Notes under the pieces: model-generated
What the model saw: only the letters and a program-made list of their open reading frames with translations
What the model was told of the DNA's origin: nothing
Databases searched by the model: none
Source: Pseudonocardia sulfidoxydans NBRC 16205
GTDB lineage: Bacteria > Actinomycetota > Actinomycetes > Mycobacteriales > Pseudonocardiaceae
NCBI RefSeq assembly: GCF_007989085.1
Contig: NZ_BJVJ01000020.1
Span: forward strand, 1-64,000
Length of the DNA: 64,000 bases
Direction: 5' to 3'
Shown here: piece after piece, positions 26,374 to 37,597 of the stretch
Layout of the letters: every line of letters starts with the position of its first letter
Numbering within the stretch: the first letter of the stretch is position 1
Position numbers and translations under genes: made by a program

Positions 26374-27265
26374 GGTCGTGGAGGCGCAGGCCGGCGCGCC
26401 GCAGGATGCTGCGACGTTCCGCCAGCACCTCACGGACCACAGCGACCGTGCGCGGCCGCGTCCGGACGAGGTCGTCGCGCGTGAACCGCAGTGTCTGCCA
26501 TCCGAGACGACCCGCTCGTGCATCCCGCACCCGGTCGTCGGCCGACAGCACGCTGAAGTGGTGCTCACGGCCGTCGTACTCGATCGCGAGCCGGGCGTCG
26601 GGGTAGGCGAGATCGAACCGGGCGACGACGACGCCGTCCTCGTCGCGCAACACGTACTGCACCTGCGGCATCGGTAGCCCGCTGCGGACCAACAGCACCC
26701 GCAGCCGCGACTCCATCGGTGACTCGGCCCGCCCGTCGGCCAGCTCGACCACCCGGTCGAGCTGCCGGCAACCCCGCGCGCCCGGCTGTTCCTCGCGACG
26801 TTTCAGCAGCTCCACGGGGTCGATGCCGTGTGCTCGGGTCAACGCGTCGAGAGCCACGACCGCGTTCTCGACGCCTCGTCGGCGCCCGAGGTCCCAGGCC
26901 GTCCGCAGCGGCGACGTGACCCGGCAGCCTTCGACCTCGTACACATCGTCACCGGTCGCCGAGCCGCGCCGGACCGCGAGGCCGGCGTGGCGGCGGAGGT
27001 CATGGTCGACGAGGACCTCGGCCGGCGCGTCCAACGGCGCCCCTTCCGCCCCGAGGAGCCTCACCGCTGACCAGCCCGCCAGCAGGCCGCCCCGACACCC
27101 GACGAGCAGGTATGCCGCGCGGGAGCGGACGTCGAGGTCGAGCGGGAGGCCTGCCGGGACGTACACGTCCGGGAACACCCGAACGAACCGCGGGCCGAGA
27201 AGGTGGTTCTTGCTCAGCAGCCCGGCGTGGACGGCGTCGCTGCCGCGGAAGGGTTGATCGATCAT
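26354..27265 (-). CDS. DUF559/AbiEi-like nuclease-fold protein
   Basis: The 303-residue protein has an N-terminal winged-helix/AbiEi-like part (VRVFPDVYVPAG, LLAGWSAVRLLGAEG) and a C-terminal DUF559 domain of the Vsr/PD-(D/E)xK type: E in ESPMESRLRVLL, the core RFDLAYPDARLAIEYDGREHH, and GWQTLRFTRDDL. The family is common in actinobacteria and its function is not established; no AbiEii toxin gene is adjacent. ATG 27265 is chosen over an upstream in-frame ATG that adds an unconserved basic tail. The gene is bracketed by two copies of palindrome PR-2, and the distal one forms its C-terminus. Confidence 0.8.
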   Translation of the reverse strand: MIDQPFRGSDAVHAGLLSKNHLLGPRFVRVFPDVYVPAGLPLDLDVRSRAAYLLVGCRGGLLAGWSAVRLLGAEGAPLDAPAEVLVDHDLRRHAGLAVRRGSATGDDVYEVEGCRVTSPLRTAWDLGRRRGVENAVVALDALTRAHGIDPVELLKRREEQPGARGCRQLDRVVELADGRAESPMESRLRVLLVRSGLPMPQVQYVLRDEDGVVVARFDLAYPDARLAIEYDGREHHFSVLSADDRVRDARAGRLGWQTLRFTRDDLVRTRPRTVAVVREVLAERRSILRRAGLRLHDPAEFDA

Positions 27266-27340
27266 GGCGCGATCGTTGCGACCTTGTCGTGCCCGCGAGG
27301 CGGATTGCGCGTCACCGTTCGCACTCCGCTGCACAGCTCC

Positions 27341-27405
27341 TCGCCGAGTTCGACACGAGCCTGGTCCGATCATGATCGAAACAAGTCTCGTGTCGAACTC
27401 GGCGG
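27341..27405. terminator. 65-bp palindrome (family PR-2, copy 3)
   Basis: Arms (T)CGCCGAGTTCGAC / GTCGAACTCGGCGG, inner arms ACGAG/CTCGT, centre GATCATGATC. It lies 34 bp downstream of the antiporter gene stop and upstream of the DUF559 gene, on the same transcript direction. Confidence 0.75.
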
Positions 27406-27439
27406 GAGGCTGTCCCGCAAGGGCTCCGCCGGCGGTGGG

Positions 27440-28618
27440 TCAGGTGGCGGGGGCGGCGGGGGTGCGGACGAGTTTGCGGGCGACCGGTTCCACGTAGCGG
27501 GCGACGATCGGGCCGAGGACGGCCATGATCAGCACGTAGGCGGTCGCGAGGGCGGCGAGGTCCGCGGGGACGGCGGTGTAGCTGACGGCGAGGCCGGCGA
27601 TGACGATCGAGAACTCCCCGCGTGCGACGAGGGCGGCACCGGCGCGGGCACGGCCCAGCTTCCCGATGCCCTGGCGCCGCGCGGCCCACCAGCCCGTCCC
27701 GACCTTGGTCAGGGTCGTCACCACGGCGAGACCGACCGCGAACGCGAGCACCGGGGGGATGGAACGGGGATCGGTGTTGAGCCCGAACACGACGAAGAAC
27801 ACGGCGGCGAACAGGTCGCGCAGGGGCTCGAGCAGCTTGGTGGCGTTCTCGGCGGTGGAGCCGGAGATCGCGATGCCCAGCAGGAAGGCGCCGACCGCGG
27901 CGGAGACCTGCATCGCGGACGCGAACCCGGCGACGAGCAGGGCGGCGCCGAGCACCTTGAGCAGGAAGACCTCGCGGTCGGGGCTGTCGACGAGGGCGGA
28001 GACGAAGCGTCCGAACCGCAGCGCGATGACGAGCACGACGGTGATCACGGCGAGCGAGATCCCGACGGCGCTCAGCCCGCCGTAGAAGCTCACTCCGGCG
28101 AGGAACGCGGTGAGCGTCGGCAGGTAGAGGGCCATGACGAGGTCCTCGAACACCAGGATGGAGAGGACGACGGGGGTCTCGCGGTTACCGAGGCGCCCGA
28201 GGTCGCCGAGGACCTTGGCGACGATCCCCGACGAGCTGATGTAGGTCACGCCGGCCATGACGGTGGCGCCGACAGGTCCCCAGCCGAGGATCAGCGCGAC
28301 GGCGGCGCCGGGGGCGGCGTTGAGGATGATGTCGAGCAGGCCGGCGGTCCAGGACCGGCGCAGCCCGGTGAGGAGCTCGGAGGCGGAGTACTCCAGCCCG
28401 AGCAGCAGGAGCAGCAGGACGACGCCGACCTCGCTGGCGAGCGCGGTGAAGTCACCGATGTCGCCGAGGGGAACGAGGCCGCCGGAGCCGAAGGCCAGGC
28501 CGCCGAGCAGGTAGAGCGGGATCGGGGAGAGGCCGATGCGGTTCGCGAGACGGCCCAGCAGGCCCAACCCGAAGAAGATCGCACCGAGCTCGAGTAGTTC
28601 GAGTGCGGTGTGGTTCAT
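27440..28618 (-). CDS. CPA2-family cation:proton antiporter
   Basis: The 392-residue membrane protein has about 12 helices and the CPA2 (KefB-like) pattern: LLLLLLGLEYSASEL, VTYISSSGIVAKVLGD and a central acidic region VLSILVFEDLVMAL. It has no cytoplasmic TrkA-N domain; the regulatory domain is encoded by the separate upstream gene, whose stop overlaps this start (ATGA). That is the KhtU-KhtT arrangement of Bacillus, a K+/H+ efflux system. Ion preference is inferred. Confidence 0.88.
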   Translation of the reverse strand: MNHTALELLELGAIFFGLGLLGRLANRIGLSPIPLYLLGGLAFGSGGLVPLGDIGDFTALASEVGVVLLLLLLGLEYSASELLTGLRRSWTAGLLDIILNAAPGAAVALILGWGPVGATVMAGVTYISSSGIVAKVLGDLGRLGNRETPVVLSILVFEDLVMALYLPTLTAFLAGVSFYGGLSAVGISLAVITVVLVIALRFGRFVSALVDSPDREVFLLKVLGAALLVAGFASAMQVSAAVGAFLLGIAISGSTAENATKLLEPLRDLFAAVFFVVFGLNTDPRSIPPVLAFAVGLAVVTTLTKVGTGWWAARRQGIGKLGRARAGAALVARGEFSIVIAGLAVSYTAVPADLAALATAYVLIMAVLGPIVARYVEPVARKLVRTPAAPAT

Positions 28619-29100
28619 CAGCCCCGCTTGAGGATCTTGACGGCGTTCTCCAGTCCTTCGGAGGTTCCGACGGTCACGAGCAGGTCGCCCGCGGTGAGGG
28701 TGAAGTCGGGCGTGGGGGAGGCGTGGATCTGGCCGGCGCGCATGACGGCGACGACGGAGACGCCGGTGCGGGTGCGCAGGGCGGTGTCGCCGAGGGTGCG
28801 GCCGTCGAAGGGACAGCCGGCGTTGATCGGGAGCTGCCGGGTGTGGATGCCGGGCATGTCGCGGTGTTCCTCGGTGAGCTGCGCGACGAGCTGCGGGGCG
28901 CCGAGGAGGTTGGCGAGTGCGCTGGCCTCCTCCACCGTGAGCGGCAGGGAGGCGAGGGCGGCGTCGGGGTCGTCGGACTTGGAGACGATCAGTTCGATCT
29001 TGCCGTCCCGGTGGGTGACGACGCCGATGCGTCTACCGGCCCGGATGGCGAAGTCCTTGCGGACACCGATTCCCGGCAGGGGGGTCACCTCGACGTTCAC
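28618..29100 (-). CDS. KhtT-like TrkA-C antiporter regulatory subunit
   Basis: The 160-residue soluble protein has an N-terminal domain (VEVTPLPGIGVRKDF) and a C-terminal TrkA-C (RCK_C) domain (GCPFDGRTLGDTALRTRTGVSVVAVMR). KhtT binds c-di-AMP and nucleotides to gate KhtU; ligand binding here is inferred. GTG 29100 is preceded after exactly 6 nt by TACGGT, so the operon mRNA is leaderless. It overlaps the antiporter gene by 3 bp. Confidence 0.85.
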   Translation of the reverse strand: MNVEVTPLPGIGVRKDFAIRAGRRIGVVTHRDGKIELIVSKSDDPDAALASLPLTVEEASALANLLGAPQLVAQLTEEHRDMPGIHTRQLPINAGCPFDGRTLGDTALRTRTGVSVVAVMRAGQIHASPTPDFTLTAGDLLVTVGTSEGLENAVKILKRG

Positions 29101-29106
29101 GCTGAC

Positions 29107-29112
29107 ACCGTA
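29107..29112 (-). promoter_or_regulatory. -10 box TACGGT, leaderless start of the antiporter operon
   Basis: Minus-strand TACGGT is followed by GTCAGC and then GTG 29100. Confidence 0.65.
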
Positions 29113-29153
29113 TGTCGGGGCCCCCGCGGTCGCGACGGGTAGTCCCCTCGATG

Positions 29154-30809
29154 TCAGGTGCAGGGCGGGCGGACCGCGCGGGTGGGGGCGGTGAAGGTGC
29201 GGCCACCGGCCGACCACGTCCCGGTGACCTCGATCGAGGCGATGTGGTCGGGGTCGGCCGTCCACGGGTCGGCGCCGAGGGCGACCAGATCGGCGGGCGC
29301 TCCGACCCGCAGGATCCCGGCGTCGGACCGCAGGACGGCGGCGGCGTCGCGGGTCCAGGCGGCGACGGCCTCCTCGACGGTCAGCGCCTCGTCGGCGTGC
29401 ACGACCTGCCCGCTGCGTGTCCGCCGGGTGACCGCTGCACCGATCCCGACCAGCGGCGACATGGTGCCCGCCGGGTAGTCGGTGCTGAGCGCGACGTGGA
29501 CACCGGCCGCACGCAGGGTCCGCAGCGGAACGAGTCGCAACGGGTCGGGCAACGGGAGCACGGTCAGTTCGTCGCCGAGGTCGTGCAGGAACGACGGCTG
29601 TGCGACGACCTGCAGTCCGGCGTCTCCGATCCGGCGGGCGAGCGCGGCGTCGCACACCATCGCGTGCTCGACGCGCAGTACCTCGTCGACGCCGCGCGTC
29701 GCGTCGAGCAGATCGGCGACGGCGCCGTTGCCGACGGCGTGCACGGCGGGGGAGAGGCCGGCGGCGACCGACGCGTGGACTGCGCGGCGCAGCCCGTCGG
29801 CGTCGAGGACGCGGGTCCCGTTGTGCCACCGGCCGTCCGCGCGCCGCGCCGGGGTGCCGCCGCGGCGGGCGAGTGCCAGGGCGCGGCGGCCGTGCCGGGC
29901 GACCGCTGCGGGGAGCGACGCCGTCGACCGCCACAGCTGGCGACGATCGAGGCACAGGTCGCAGCGTTCCCCGCCGTCGGCGAGGATCTTGAACCCGCCC
30001 AGCGGCGCCCGCGGGTGCCCGTCGGCGGCCAGGGCCGGGACGGCGGGGTCGCCGATCTCGGCGGTGCCGACGTGCCAGCGGTGAGCGACGACCGCCAGGT
30101 CGGGTGCCGCCGTGGCGTACCGGGTTGCGCCCGCGGGCGGGACGGCCATGTCGCCGATGCGGGTCACGCCGTGGCGGGCGAGCTCATGGGAGTGCTCGAC
30201 GGCGCGCCGCACCCAGCCGTCCGGGTCGTCGGTGGCGCGCCGGGTCGCCGACTCCGCCGCGAACGAGGCCTGCTCGACGAGCACACCCGTCGGCCTCCCG
30301 CGCCGGTCCCGCTCGATGACGCCGCCCGGGGGGTCGGGGGTGCCGGCGCCGATGCCCAGCGCCGCGAGGCCCGCGGAGTTGACCGTGGACTCGTGGTAGC
30401 TGATCGACATCACGTGCAGGGGCCGGTCGGGGCACACGGCGTCGAGCTCCGCGGCGGTCGGGAGGCGGCCCTCGGTGAGCTGGAGCGGGCGCACGCCGTG
30501 CAGCCGCAGCCAACCGGACCCGGTGCCGCGCAACGCCGAGATGCGGTCGAGGAGGGCGCCGAGATCGCGCAGCGCGACGTCGAGGGCGCGGGTGTGCACG
30601 TCGGAGGCGACGAGGTAGAGGTGGTGGTGCGGGTCGACGAACCCGGGCAGCAGCGTGTCGCCACCGATGTCGTGGACCGGTCCGCCGACCGCGGCGCTCA
30701 CCGCCGCGAGGGTGCCGACGGCCGCGATCACCCCGTCACGCACCCCGACGGCCTCGGCGCGGGGCGCCGCCGGATCCATGGTGCGGATGGTGCCGCCGGT
30801 GACGATCAC
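29154..30809 (-). CDS. YtcJ-like metal-dependent amidohydrolase
   Basis: The 551-residue enzyme belongs to the amidohydrolase_3 group. It starts MIVTGGTIRTMDP and has the metal motif GFVDPHHHLYL (about residues 53-63). Later landmarks are HGVTRIGDMAVP, the KILADGG Lys loop, HAVGNGAV, RVEHAMV and STDYPAG. Substrates of this group include N-acyl amino acids and cyclic amides; none can be assigned. The GTG start overlaps the TetR stop (GTGA), so the two are co-translated and the regulator probably controls it. Confidence 0.87.
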   Translation of the reverse strand: MIVTGGTIRTMDPAAPRAEAVGVRDGVIAAVGTLAAVSAAVGGPVHDIGGDTLLPGFVDPHHHLYLVASDVHTRALDVALRDLGALLDRISALRGTGSGWLRLHGVRPLQLTEGRLPTAAELDAVCPDRPLHVMSISYHESTVNSAGLAALGIGAGTPDPPGGVIERDRRGRPTGVLVEQASFAAESATRRATDDPDGWVRRAVEHSHELARHGVTRIGDMAVPPAGATRYATAAPDLAVVAHRWHVGTAEIGDPAVPALAADGHPRAPLGGFKILADGGERCDLCLDRRQLWRSTASLPAAVARHGRRALALARRGGTPARRADGRWHNGTRVLDADGLRRAVHASVAAGLSPAVHAVGNGAVADLLDATRGVDEVLRVEHAMVCDAALARRIGDAGLQVVAQPSFLHDLGDELTVLPLPDPLRLVPLRTLRAAGVHVALSTDYPAGTMSPLVGIGAAVTRRTRSGQVVHADEALTVEEAVAAWTRDAAAVLRSDAGILRVGAPADLVALGADPWTADPDHIASIEVTGTWSAGGRTFTAPTRAVRPPCT

Positions 30810-31381
30810 GGTTCCTCCAGTTGTCGGACGAGGCCGTCGACCCAGGCGGCGACGAACCGCTCGCGGTCGACACCACCCGGTGGGCGGCCGTAGGCGAGCT
30901 CGCTGACCACGACGTAGCAGAGCGACGAGAGCGCGACGGACGCGACCGCGGCGGCGTCGAGTCCGGGGCGGTCGCCCGCGAGGTGCGCGAGCCAGGCCGC
31001 GACCTCGTCGAACCCGGGCTGGAACAGGCGGTCGTAGGTGTCGTCGAGGTCGATCGGCAGGTCGCCGCCGCGCAGCAGCAGGCGGTAGAGGTCGCGGTCG
31101 GCGTCGAAGGTCGCGAGCGCGCCGTGGGCGGCGGCGGTGACGGCGGTGCGCAGGTCGCCTTCCGAGAGTGCCGGGTCCGTCTGGGCGGCGCGCCGCGTCG
31201 TGAGGGTCCGTTCGAGGGCGAGGTCGAGCAGTTCGCGCTTGGACCGGACGTGCCGGTAGAGGCCGCCCGCGCCGGGGGTGAAGCCGGCCGCTTCCTCGAT
31301 CGCGACGATCGTCGTCGCCGCGTAGCCGCGCTCGGCGAAGAGCCGGAGGGCGGCGTCGACGATCTCGTCCCGGCGGGTCAT
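30806..31381 (-). CDS. TetR-family transcriptional regulator
   Basis: The 191-residue protein has the TetR helix-turn-helix at its N-terminus (RRDEIVDAALRLFAERGYAATTI ... TPGAGGLYRHVRSKREL, residues 3-50). The ligand domain is helical and diverse. ATG 31381 begins the conserved domain; an upstream in-frame GTG lies inside the operator. A palindrome AGTAA-ACAC-TTACT 7 bp upstream of the start suggests autorepression. It is coupled to the amidohydrolase. Confidence 0.88.
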   Translation of the reverse strand: MTRRDEIVDAALRLFAERGYAATTIVAIEEAAGFTPGAGGLYRHVRSKRELLDLALERTLTTRRAAQTDPALSEGDLRTAVTAAAHGALATFDADRDLYRLLLRGGDLPIDLDDTYDRLFQPGFDEVAAWLAHLAGDRPGLDAAAVASVALSSLCYVVVSELAYGRPPGGVDRERFVAAWVDGLVRQLEEP

Positions 31382-31387
31382 GGCGCA

Positions 31388-31401
31388 AGTAAACACTTAC
31401 T
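31388..31401. promoter_or_regulatory. Putative TetR operator
   Basis: AGTAA ACAC TTACT is a perfect inverted repeat 7 bp upstream of the tetR start. It is one of few A/T-rich stretches in the area and lies between divergent tetR and metG. Confidence 0.55.
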
Positions 31402-31436
31402 GACGACGGCCCCGCAACCTCCGTCGTGACGGGGAA

Positions 31437-31442
31437 TACGCT
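31437..31442 (+). promoter_or_regulatory. -10 box TACGCT, leaderless start of metG
   Basis: TACGCT is separated by exactly 6 nt from ATG 31449. Confidence 0.65.
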
Positions 31443-31448
31443 GGCCAC

Positions 31449-33242
31449 ATGAGCTCCCGCGTGCTGACCGCCGTTGCGTGGCCCTATGCCAACGGCCCGC
31501 GGCACATCGGCCACGTCTCCGGTTTCGGTGTGCCCTCCGACGTCTTCTCCCGCTACCGGCGGATGGTCGGCGACCAGGTGCTCATGGTGTCCGGCACCGA
31601 CGAGCACGGGACCCCGATCCAGGTGCAGGCCGACGCCGAGGGGCTCACCCCGCGTCAGCTCGCCGACAAGTACAACGAGGTCATCACCCGGGACCTGCAG
31701 GGCCTCGGGCTGTCGTACGACCTCTTCACGCGGACGACGACGTCGAACCACTACGAGGTCGTGCAGAACCTGTTCCTGGCGCTGCACAAGAACGGCTACG
31801 TCGTGTCGAAGACGGCGATGGGCGCGATCAGCCCGTCGACGGGCCGCACGCTGCCCGACCGCTACGTCGAGGGCACCTGCCCCATCTGCGGCTACGACGG
31901 CGCCCGCGGCGACCAGTGCGACAACTGCGGCAACCAGCTCGACCCGGCCGACCTGATCAACCCGCGGTCGAAGATCAACGGCGAGGTCCCGCAGTTCGTC
32001 GAGACCGAGCATTTCTTCCTCGACCTGCCGGCGTTCGCCGAGTCGCTGGGCTCGTGGCTGTCGACCCGCACCGACTGGCGGCCCAACGTCCTCAAGTTCT
32101 CGGCCAACCTCGTCGAGGACCTCAAGCCGCGCGCGATCACCCGCGACCTCGACTGGGGCGTCCCGATCCCGCTCGACGGCTGGCGCGACCTGCCGATGAA
32201 GCGCCTCTACGTCTGGTTCGACGCCGTCATCGGCTACCTGTCGGCGTCGGTCGAGTGGGCCCGGCGCGGGCCCGACGCGGACGCCTGGAAGCAGTGGTGG
32301 ACCGACCCCTCGGCCGAGGGCTACTACTTCATGGGCAAGGACAACATCGTCTTCCACTCCGTGATCTGGCCGGCGCTGCTGCTGGGCCAGAACGGTGCGG
32401 GCGACCGCGGTGGCGAGCCCGGCGCGTTCGGGACGTTGAACCTGCCGAGCGAGATCGTGTCGTCGGAGTACCTGACGATGTCCGGCTCCAAGTTCTCGAC
32501 GAGCCGCGGCCGGGTGATCTACGTCGGCGACTTCCTGCGCGAGTTCGGCCCCGACGCGCTGCGCTACTTCATCGCCGTCGCGGGCCCGGAGAACCAGGAC
32601 ACCGACTTCACCTGGGACGAGTTCGTCCGCCGCACCAACTTCGAGCTGGCCAACGAGTGGGGCAACCTCGTCAACCGCTCGATCTCGATGGCCCACAAGA
32701 ACGTCGGCGCCATCCCGAAGCCGCTGGCCCCGGAGGCGGCCGACGCCGAGCTGCTCGCCGTCTCCCGGGCCGGGTTCGACACCGTCGGCGGGCTGCTCGC
32801 GCGCAACCGGTTCAAGCAGGCCGCGGGGGAGGCGATGCGCGTCGTCACCGCGGCGAACCGGTACCTGTCCGACCAGGAGCCGTGGAAGCGCAAGGACGAC
32901 CCGGAGCGCCGGGACACGATCCTGCACACCGCGCTGCAGGTCGTGCAGGACGCCAACACGCTGCTGACGCCGTTCCTGCCCCACGCCGCGCAGCAGGTCC
33001 ACGAGGCCCTCGGCGGCACCGGGGTGTGGGCGGCGCAGCCGGAGATCCGCGACGTCGACGACCTGGGCGACGGCCCGGCCTACAAGGTCCTGACCGGCGA
33101 CTACGAGACGCAGTCCGCGCGCTGGGAGTCGACGCCGATCGAGGCCGGCCGGCCGCTGGCCAAGCCGACGCCGATCTTCGCGAAGCTCGACCCGGGGCTG
33201 GGCGAGGACGGGCCGTCGTGGGCCCCGATCGAGCGCCTGTGA
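31449..33242 (+). CDS. metG: Methionyl-tRNA synthetase
   Basis: The 597-residue class I enzyme has HIGH at 19-22 ([12 protein letters not shown]), a zinc knuckle with C144, C147, C157 and C160, [15 protein letters not shown] and the KMSKS equivalent KFSTS (348-352), as in many actinobacterial MetRS. It lacks the C-terminal dimerisation domain seen in E. coli. A -10 box 6 nt before the ATG leaves no leader for a riboswitch. The last codon CTG and the TGA stop belong to palindrome PR-1 copy 2. Confidence 0.96.
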   Translation: MSSRVLTAVAWPYANGPRHIGHVSGFGVPSDVFSRYRRMVGDQVLMVSGTDEHGTPIQVQADAEGLTPRQLADKYNEVITRDLQGLGLSYDLFTRTTTSNHYEVVQNLFLALHKNGYVVSKTAMGAISPSTGRTLPDRYVEGTCPICGYDGARGDQCDNCGNQLDPADLINPRSKINGEVPQFVETEHFFLDLPAFAESLGSWLSTRTDWRPNVLKFSANLVEDLKPRAITRDLDWGVPIPLDGWRDLPMKRLYVWFDAVIGYLSASVEWARRGPDADAWKQWWTDPSAEGYYFMGKDNIVFHSVIWPALLLGQNGAGDRGGEPGAFGTLNLPSEIVSSEYLTMSGSKFSTSRGRVIYVGDFLREFGPDALRYFIAVAGPENQDTDFTWDEFVRRTNFELANEWGNLVNRSISMAHKNVGAIPKPLAPEAADAELLAVSRAGFDTVGGLLARNRFKQAAGEAMRVVTAANRYLSDQEPWKRKDDPERRDTILHTALQVVQDANTLLTPFLPHAAQQVHEALGGTGVWAAQPEIRDVDDLGDGPAYKVLTGDYETQSARWESTPIEAGRPLAKPTPIFAKLDPGLGEDGPSWAPIERL

Positions 33243-33278
33243 GTGCCAATAGTCGCTATGGCGACTATTGCCACTCAC
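33239..33278. terminator. 40-bp palindrome (family PR-1, copy 2)
   Basis: Arms GTGAGTGCCAATAGTCGC / GCGACTATTGCCACTCAC. Relative to the other copies two stem positions differ: one change (AAT/ATT) is compensated on both arms. It starts at the last base of the metG Leu codon and includes its TGA. Confidence 0.8.
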
Positions 33279-33285
33279 GAGCCGC

Positions 33286-34170
33286 GTGAGCGGCCCGTAC
33301 GGACGGCGGCCCCGGCCCGAGCCGCCGGAGCCGTTGCCGGCGCCGACCGTCGACGCCCACACCCATCTCGACGCGTGCGGCTGCGTCACGGCGTCAGACG
33401 TCGCTGCGGCCCTTGATCGGGCAGCGGCCGTCGGGGTCACGCGGGTCGTCACGATCGCCGACGACCTCGACGCCGCACGCTGGGCCGTCGCCGCTGCGAA
33501 CTCGGACTCCCGGGTGGCGGCGGCGGTCGCGTTGCACCCGACGCGCACGGCCGCCGTCTCCGAGGACGACTTCGCCGAGATCGAGCGCCTCGCCGCCGAC
33601 CCGCGCGTCGTCGCCGTGGGGGAGACGGGCCTCGACTTCTACTGGGACCACTCGCCGCCCGACGCGCAGGAGACCTGGTTCCGACGCCACGTCGACCTGG
33701 CCAAACGACTCGGCAAGCCGTTGATGATCCACGACCGCGACGCGCACGCCGACGTCCTGCGCGTCCTGCGTTCGGAAGGGGCGCCCGAGACCGTGGTGTT
33801 CCACTGCTTCTCCGGCGACGCCGCGATGGCGCGCGAGTGCACCGACGCGGGATACGTGCTGTCGTTCGCCGGGCCGGTGACGTTCAAGAACTCGCACGAC
33901 CTCCGTGAGGCCGCCGCGCTCGTGCCCGAGGACCAGCTCCTCGTCGAGACCGACGCCCCGTTCCTGACCCCGCACCCGCATCGCGGTCGCGCGAACGAGC
34001 CGTACTGCCTGCCGTGGACGGTGCGTGGGTTGGCCGCCGTTCGAGGTGTGTCCGACGAGCGGCTCGCGAGCGTCGCCGGGCGAAACGCCGAACGGGTCTT
34101 CCGGCTCGCCGAACTGCCGCCGATCGTGCCGGACCTCGCTCTCGGCGCGGACGGCCGTCGCTCGGCGTAG
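33286..34170 (+). CDS. tatD: TatD-family metal-dependent deoxyribonuclease
   Basis: The 294-residue TIM-barrel hydrolase shows TVDAHTHLD near the start (metal His pair), VVAVGETGLDFYWD (metal Glu), MIHDRDAH, VFHCFSGD and LVETDAPFLTP. It degrades DNA from 3' ends in other bacteria. GTG 33286 lies just beyond palindrome PR-1 copy 2, which occupies almost all of the metG-tatD gap. The order metG-tatD-rpfB-ksgA is conserved with Rv1007c-Rv1010, although metG orientation differs. Confidence 0.93.
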   Translation: MSGPYGRRPRPEPPEPLPAPTVDAHTHLDACGCVTASDVAAALDRAAAVGVTRVVTIADDLDAARWAVAAANSDSRVAAAVALHPTRTAAVSEDDFAEIERLAADPRVVAVGETGLDFYWDHSPPDAQETWFRRHVDLAKRLGKPLMIHDRDAHADVLRVLRSEGAPETVVFHCFSGDAAMARECTDAGYVLSFAGPVTFKNSHDLREAAALVPEDQLLVETDAPFLTPHPHRGRANEPYCLPWTVRGLAAVRGVSDERLASVAGRNAERVFRLAELPPIVPDLALGADGRRSA

Positions 34171-34230
34171 CCGGGAGGCCGTTCGGCGCTCACAGCGTGT
34201 CGTGGCAGGAAGTGGATCACCTGTGCCCGT

Positions 34231-34236
34231 TACGGT
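34231..34236 (+). promoter_or_regulatory. -10 box of the rpfB operon
   Basis: TACGGT lies about 135 bp before the probable rpfB start and gives a long structured leader. Confidence 0.45.
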
Positions 34237-34252
34237 TCCGTGATCGCCGGGA

Positions 34253-36357
<2,105 letters not shown>

Positions 36358-36391
36358 GTCCCGGCCGATCCTTCCCGGGCATGATCTGCGG

Positions 36392-37249
36392 GTGAACGAC
36401 GCGAGGCTGCTGGGCCCTGCCGAGGTCCGCGGCCTCGCCGAGGACCTCGGGATCCGGCCGACGAAAAGGCTCGGCCAGAACTTCGTGCACGACCCGAACA
36501 CTGTGCGGCGCATCGTGAAGTCGGCGGAGCTGACCCCGGACGACGTGGTCGTCGAGGTCGGCCCCGGGCTCGGGTCACTCACGCTCGCGCTGCTGCCCGC
36601 GGTGGCGGCGGTGCACGCCGTGGAGATCGATCCGGTTCTGGCGCAGCGGCTTCCTGCGACGGTCGCGCAGTTCGCGCCCGCGCTGGCCGACCGGCTGAGC
36701 GTCACACCCGCCGACGCCATGCGCGTCCACGCCGCCGACCTGCCCGGCCCGCAGCCGACGGCCATCGTCGCGAACCTGCCCTACAACGTCGGCGTCCCGG
36801 TGCTGCTGCACCTGCTCGCCGAGCTGCCGGGAATCCGTCGCGGGCTGGTCATGGTGCAGGCCGAGGTGGCCGACCGGCTCGCCGCCAAGCCCGGGTCCAA
36901 GACCTACGGGGTGCCCAGCGCGAAGCTGGCGTGGTTCGCCGACGCCCGCCGCGCCGGCCCCGTGCCGCGCGCGGTGTTCTGGCCGGTGCCCAACGTCGAC
37001 TCCGGGCTGCTGTCGTTCACGTGCCGCCCGGCGCCGGCGTCCGCTGTTGCGCGAGCCGAGGTCTTCACGGTGATCGACGCCGCGTTCGCGCAGCGGCGCA
37101 AGGCGTTGCGGTCGGCGTTGGCGGGCTGGGCGGGCTCGCCCGCGGCGGCGGAGGAGGCGTTGCGAGCCGCGGGGATCGACCCGCTGACCCGGGCCGAGCG
37201 CCTGGGGGTCGCCGACTTCGCCCGCGTCGCCGCCGCCCGCCCCACCTGA
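36392..37249 (+). CDS. ksgA: 16S rRNA dimethyladenosine transferase
   Basis: The 285-residue enzyme dimethylates A1518 and A1519 of 16S rRNA late in 30S assembly. It shows [13 protein letters not shown], the SAM motif [17 protein letters not shown] and the catalytic loop [10 protein letters not shown] 36392 gives the family N-terminus. It follows rpfB by 34 bp, as Rv1010 follows rpfB, and likely shares its transcript. Two PR-3 hairpins follow the stop. Confidence 0.95.
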   Translation: MNDARLLGPAEVRGLAEDLGIRPTKRLGQNFVHDPNTVRRIVKSAELTPDDVVVEVGPGLGSLTLALLPAVAAVHAVEIDPVLAQRLPATVAQFAPALADRLSVTPADAMRVHAADLPGPQPTAIVANLPYNVGVPVLLHLLAELPGIRRGLVMVQAEVADRLAAKPGSKTYGVPSAKLAWFADARRAGPVPRAVFWPVPNVDSGLLSFTCRPAPASAVARAEVFTVIDAAFAQRRKALRSALAGWAGSPAAAEEALRAAGIDPLTRAERLGVADFARVAAARPT

Positions 37250-37252
37250 CTT

Positions 37253-37304
37253 CGCGCAACCTCACGGTCGTGTTCGCGCCAGCGGACAGCCGGCACGTTG
37301 CGCG
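37253..37304. repeat. Imperfect hairpin (family PR-3, copy 2)
   Basis: CGCGCAAC ... GTTGCGCG arms with mismatches further in, 3 bp after the ksgA stop. It shares the CCTCACGGTCG segment with copies 1 and 3 and is the probable ksgA terminator. Confidence 0.6.
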
Positions 37305-37315
37305 CCATCGGTCGG

Positions 37316-37365
37316 GCGCAACCTCACGGTCGGAGTTTCGGCGCCGGACGACAGTCAGGTTGCGC
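37316..37365. repeat. Hairpin (family PR-3, copy 3)
   Basis: GCGCAACCT/AGGTTGCGC arms around CACGGTCG and GGCGCC. It lies in tandem with copy 2. Confidence 0.6.
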
Positions 37366-37545
37366 GCCGGGGTGGGGTCGACGCAGGCCGGAGCCTGTCG
37401 ATTCCTGGAGTGCTCAATCGTCGTCACCGTAGGCGGGCCCTCGAGCGTGTCCGGTTGGTCCGCAATGCCCGTGAGCTGCGGAGAACCGTCCGTGAACTGT
37501 CGGTGTCGTGTGCCACCGTCGGGTGACGCGGAACGGGATCCGACC
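37366..37545. other. Spacer before the PadR promoter
   Basis: About 180 bp between the PR-3 hairpins and the padR promoter hold no gene I can support. Confidence 0.4.
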
Positions 37546-37563
37546 TATATTCCACACGGAATA
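37546..37563. promoter_or_regulatory. PadR operator overlapping the padR -10 box
   Basis: TATTCC-ACAC-GGAATA (37548-37563) is a perfect inverted repeat. It overlaps TATATT (37546-37551), a near-consensus -10 box 47 bp before ATG 37598. A repressor bound here would block the promoter of the padR-efflux operon. Confidence 0.6.
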
Positions 37564-37597
37564 GTTCGGCTGGAACGATCGGAACGGAGTGGGAGCG

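Noticed and set aside
26354-27265. AbiE-type toxin-antitoxin system
   Set aside because: The N-terminal part is AbiEi-like, but the protein continues into a DUF559 nuclease fold and no AbiEii nucleotidyltransferase gene lies next to it.
31437-31449. T-box leader regulation of metG, trpS or aspS
   Set aside because: metG and trpS have -10 boxes 6 nt before the start codon, leaving no leader. The roughly 77-nt aspS leader shows no specifier or T-box core.
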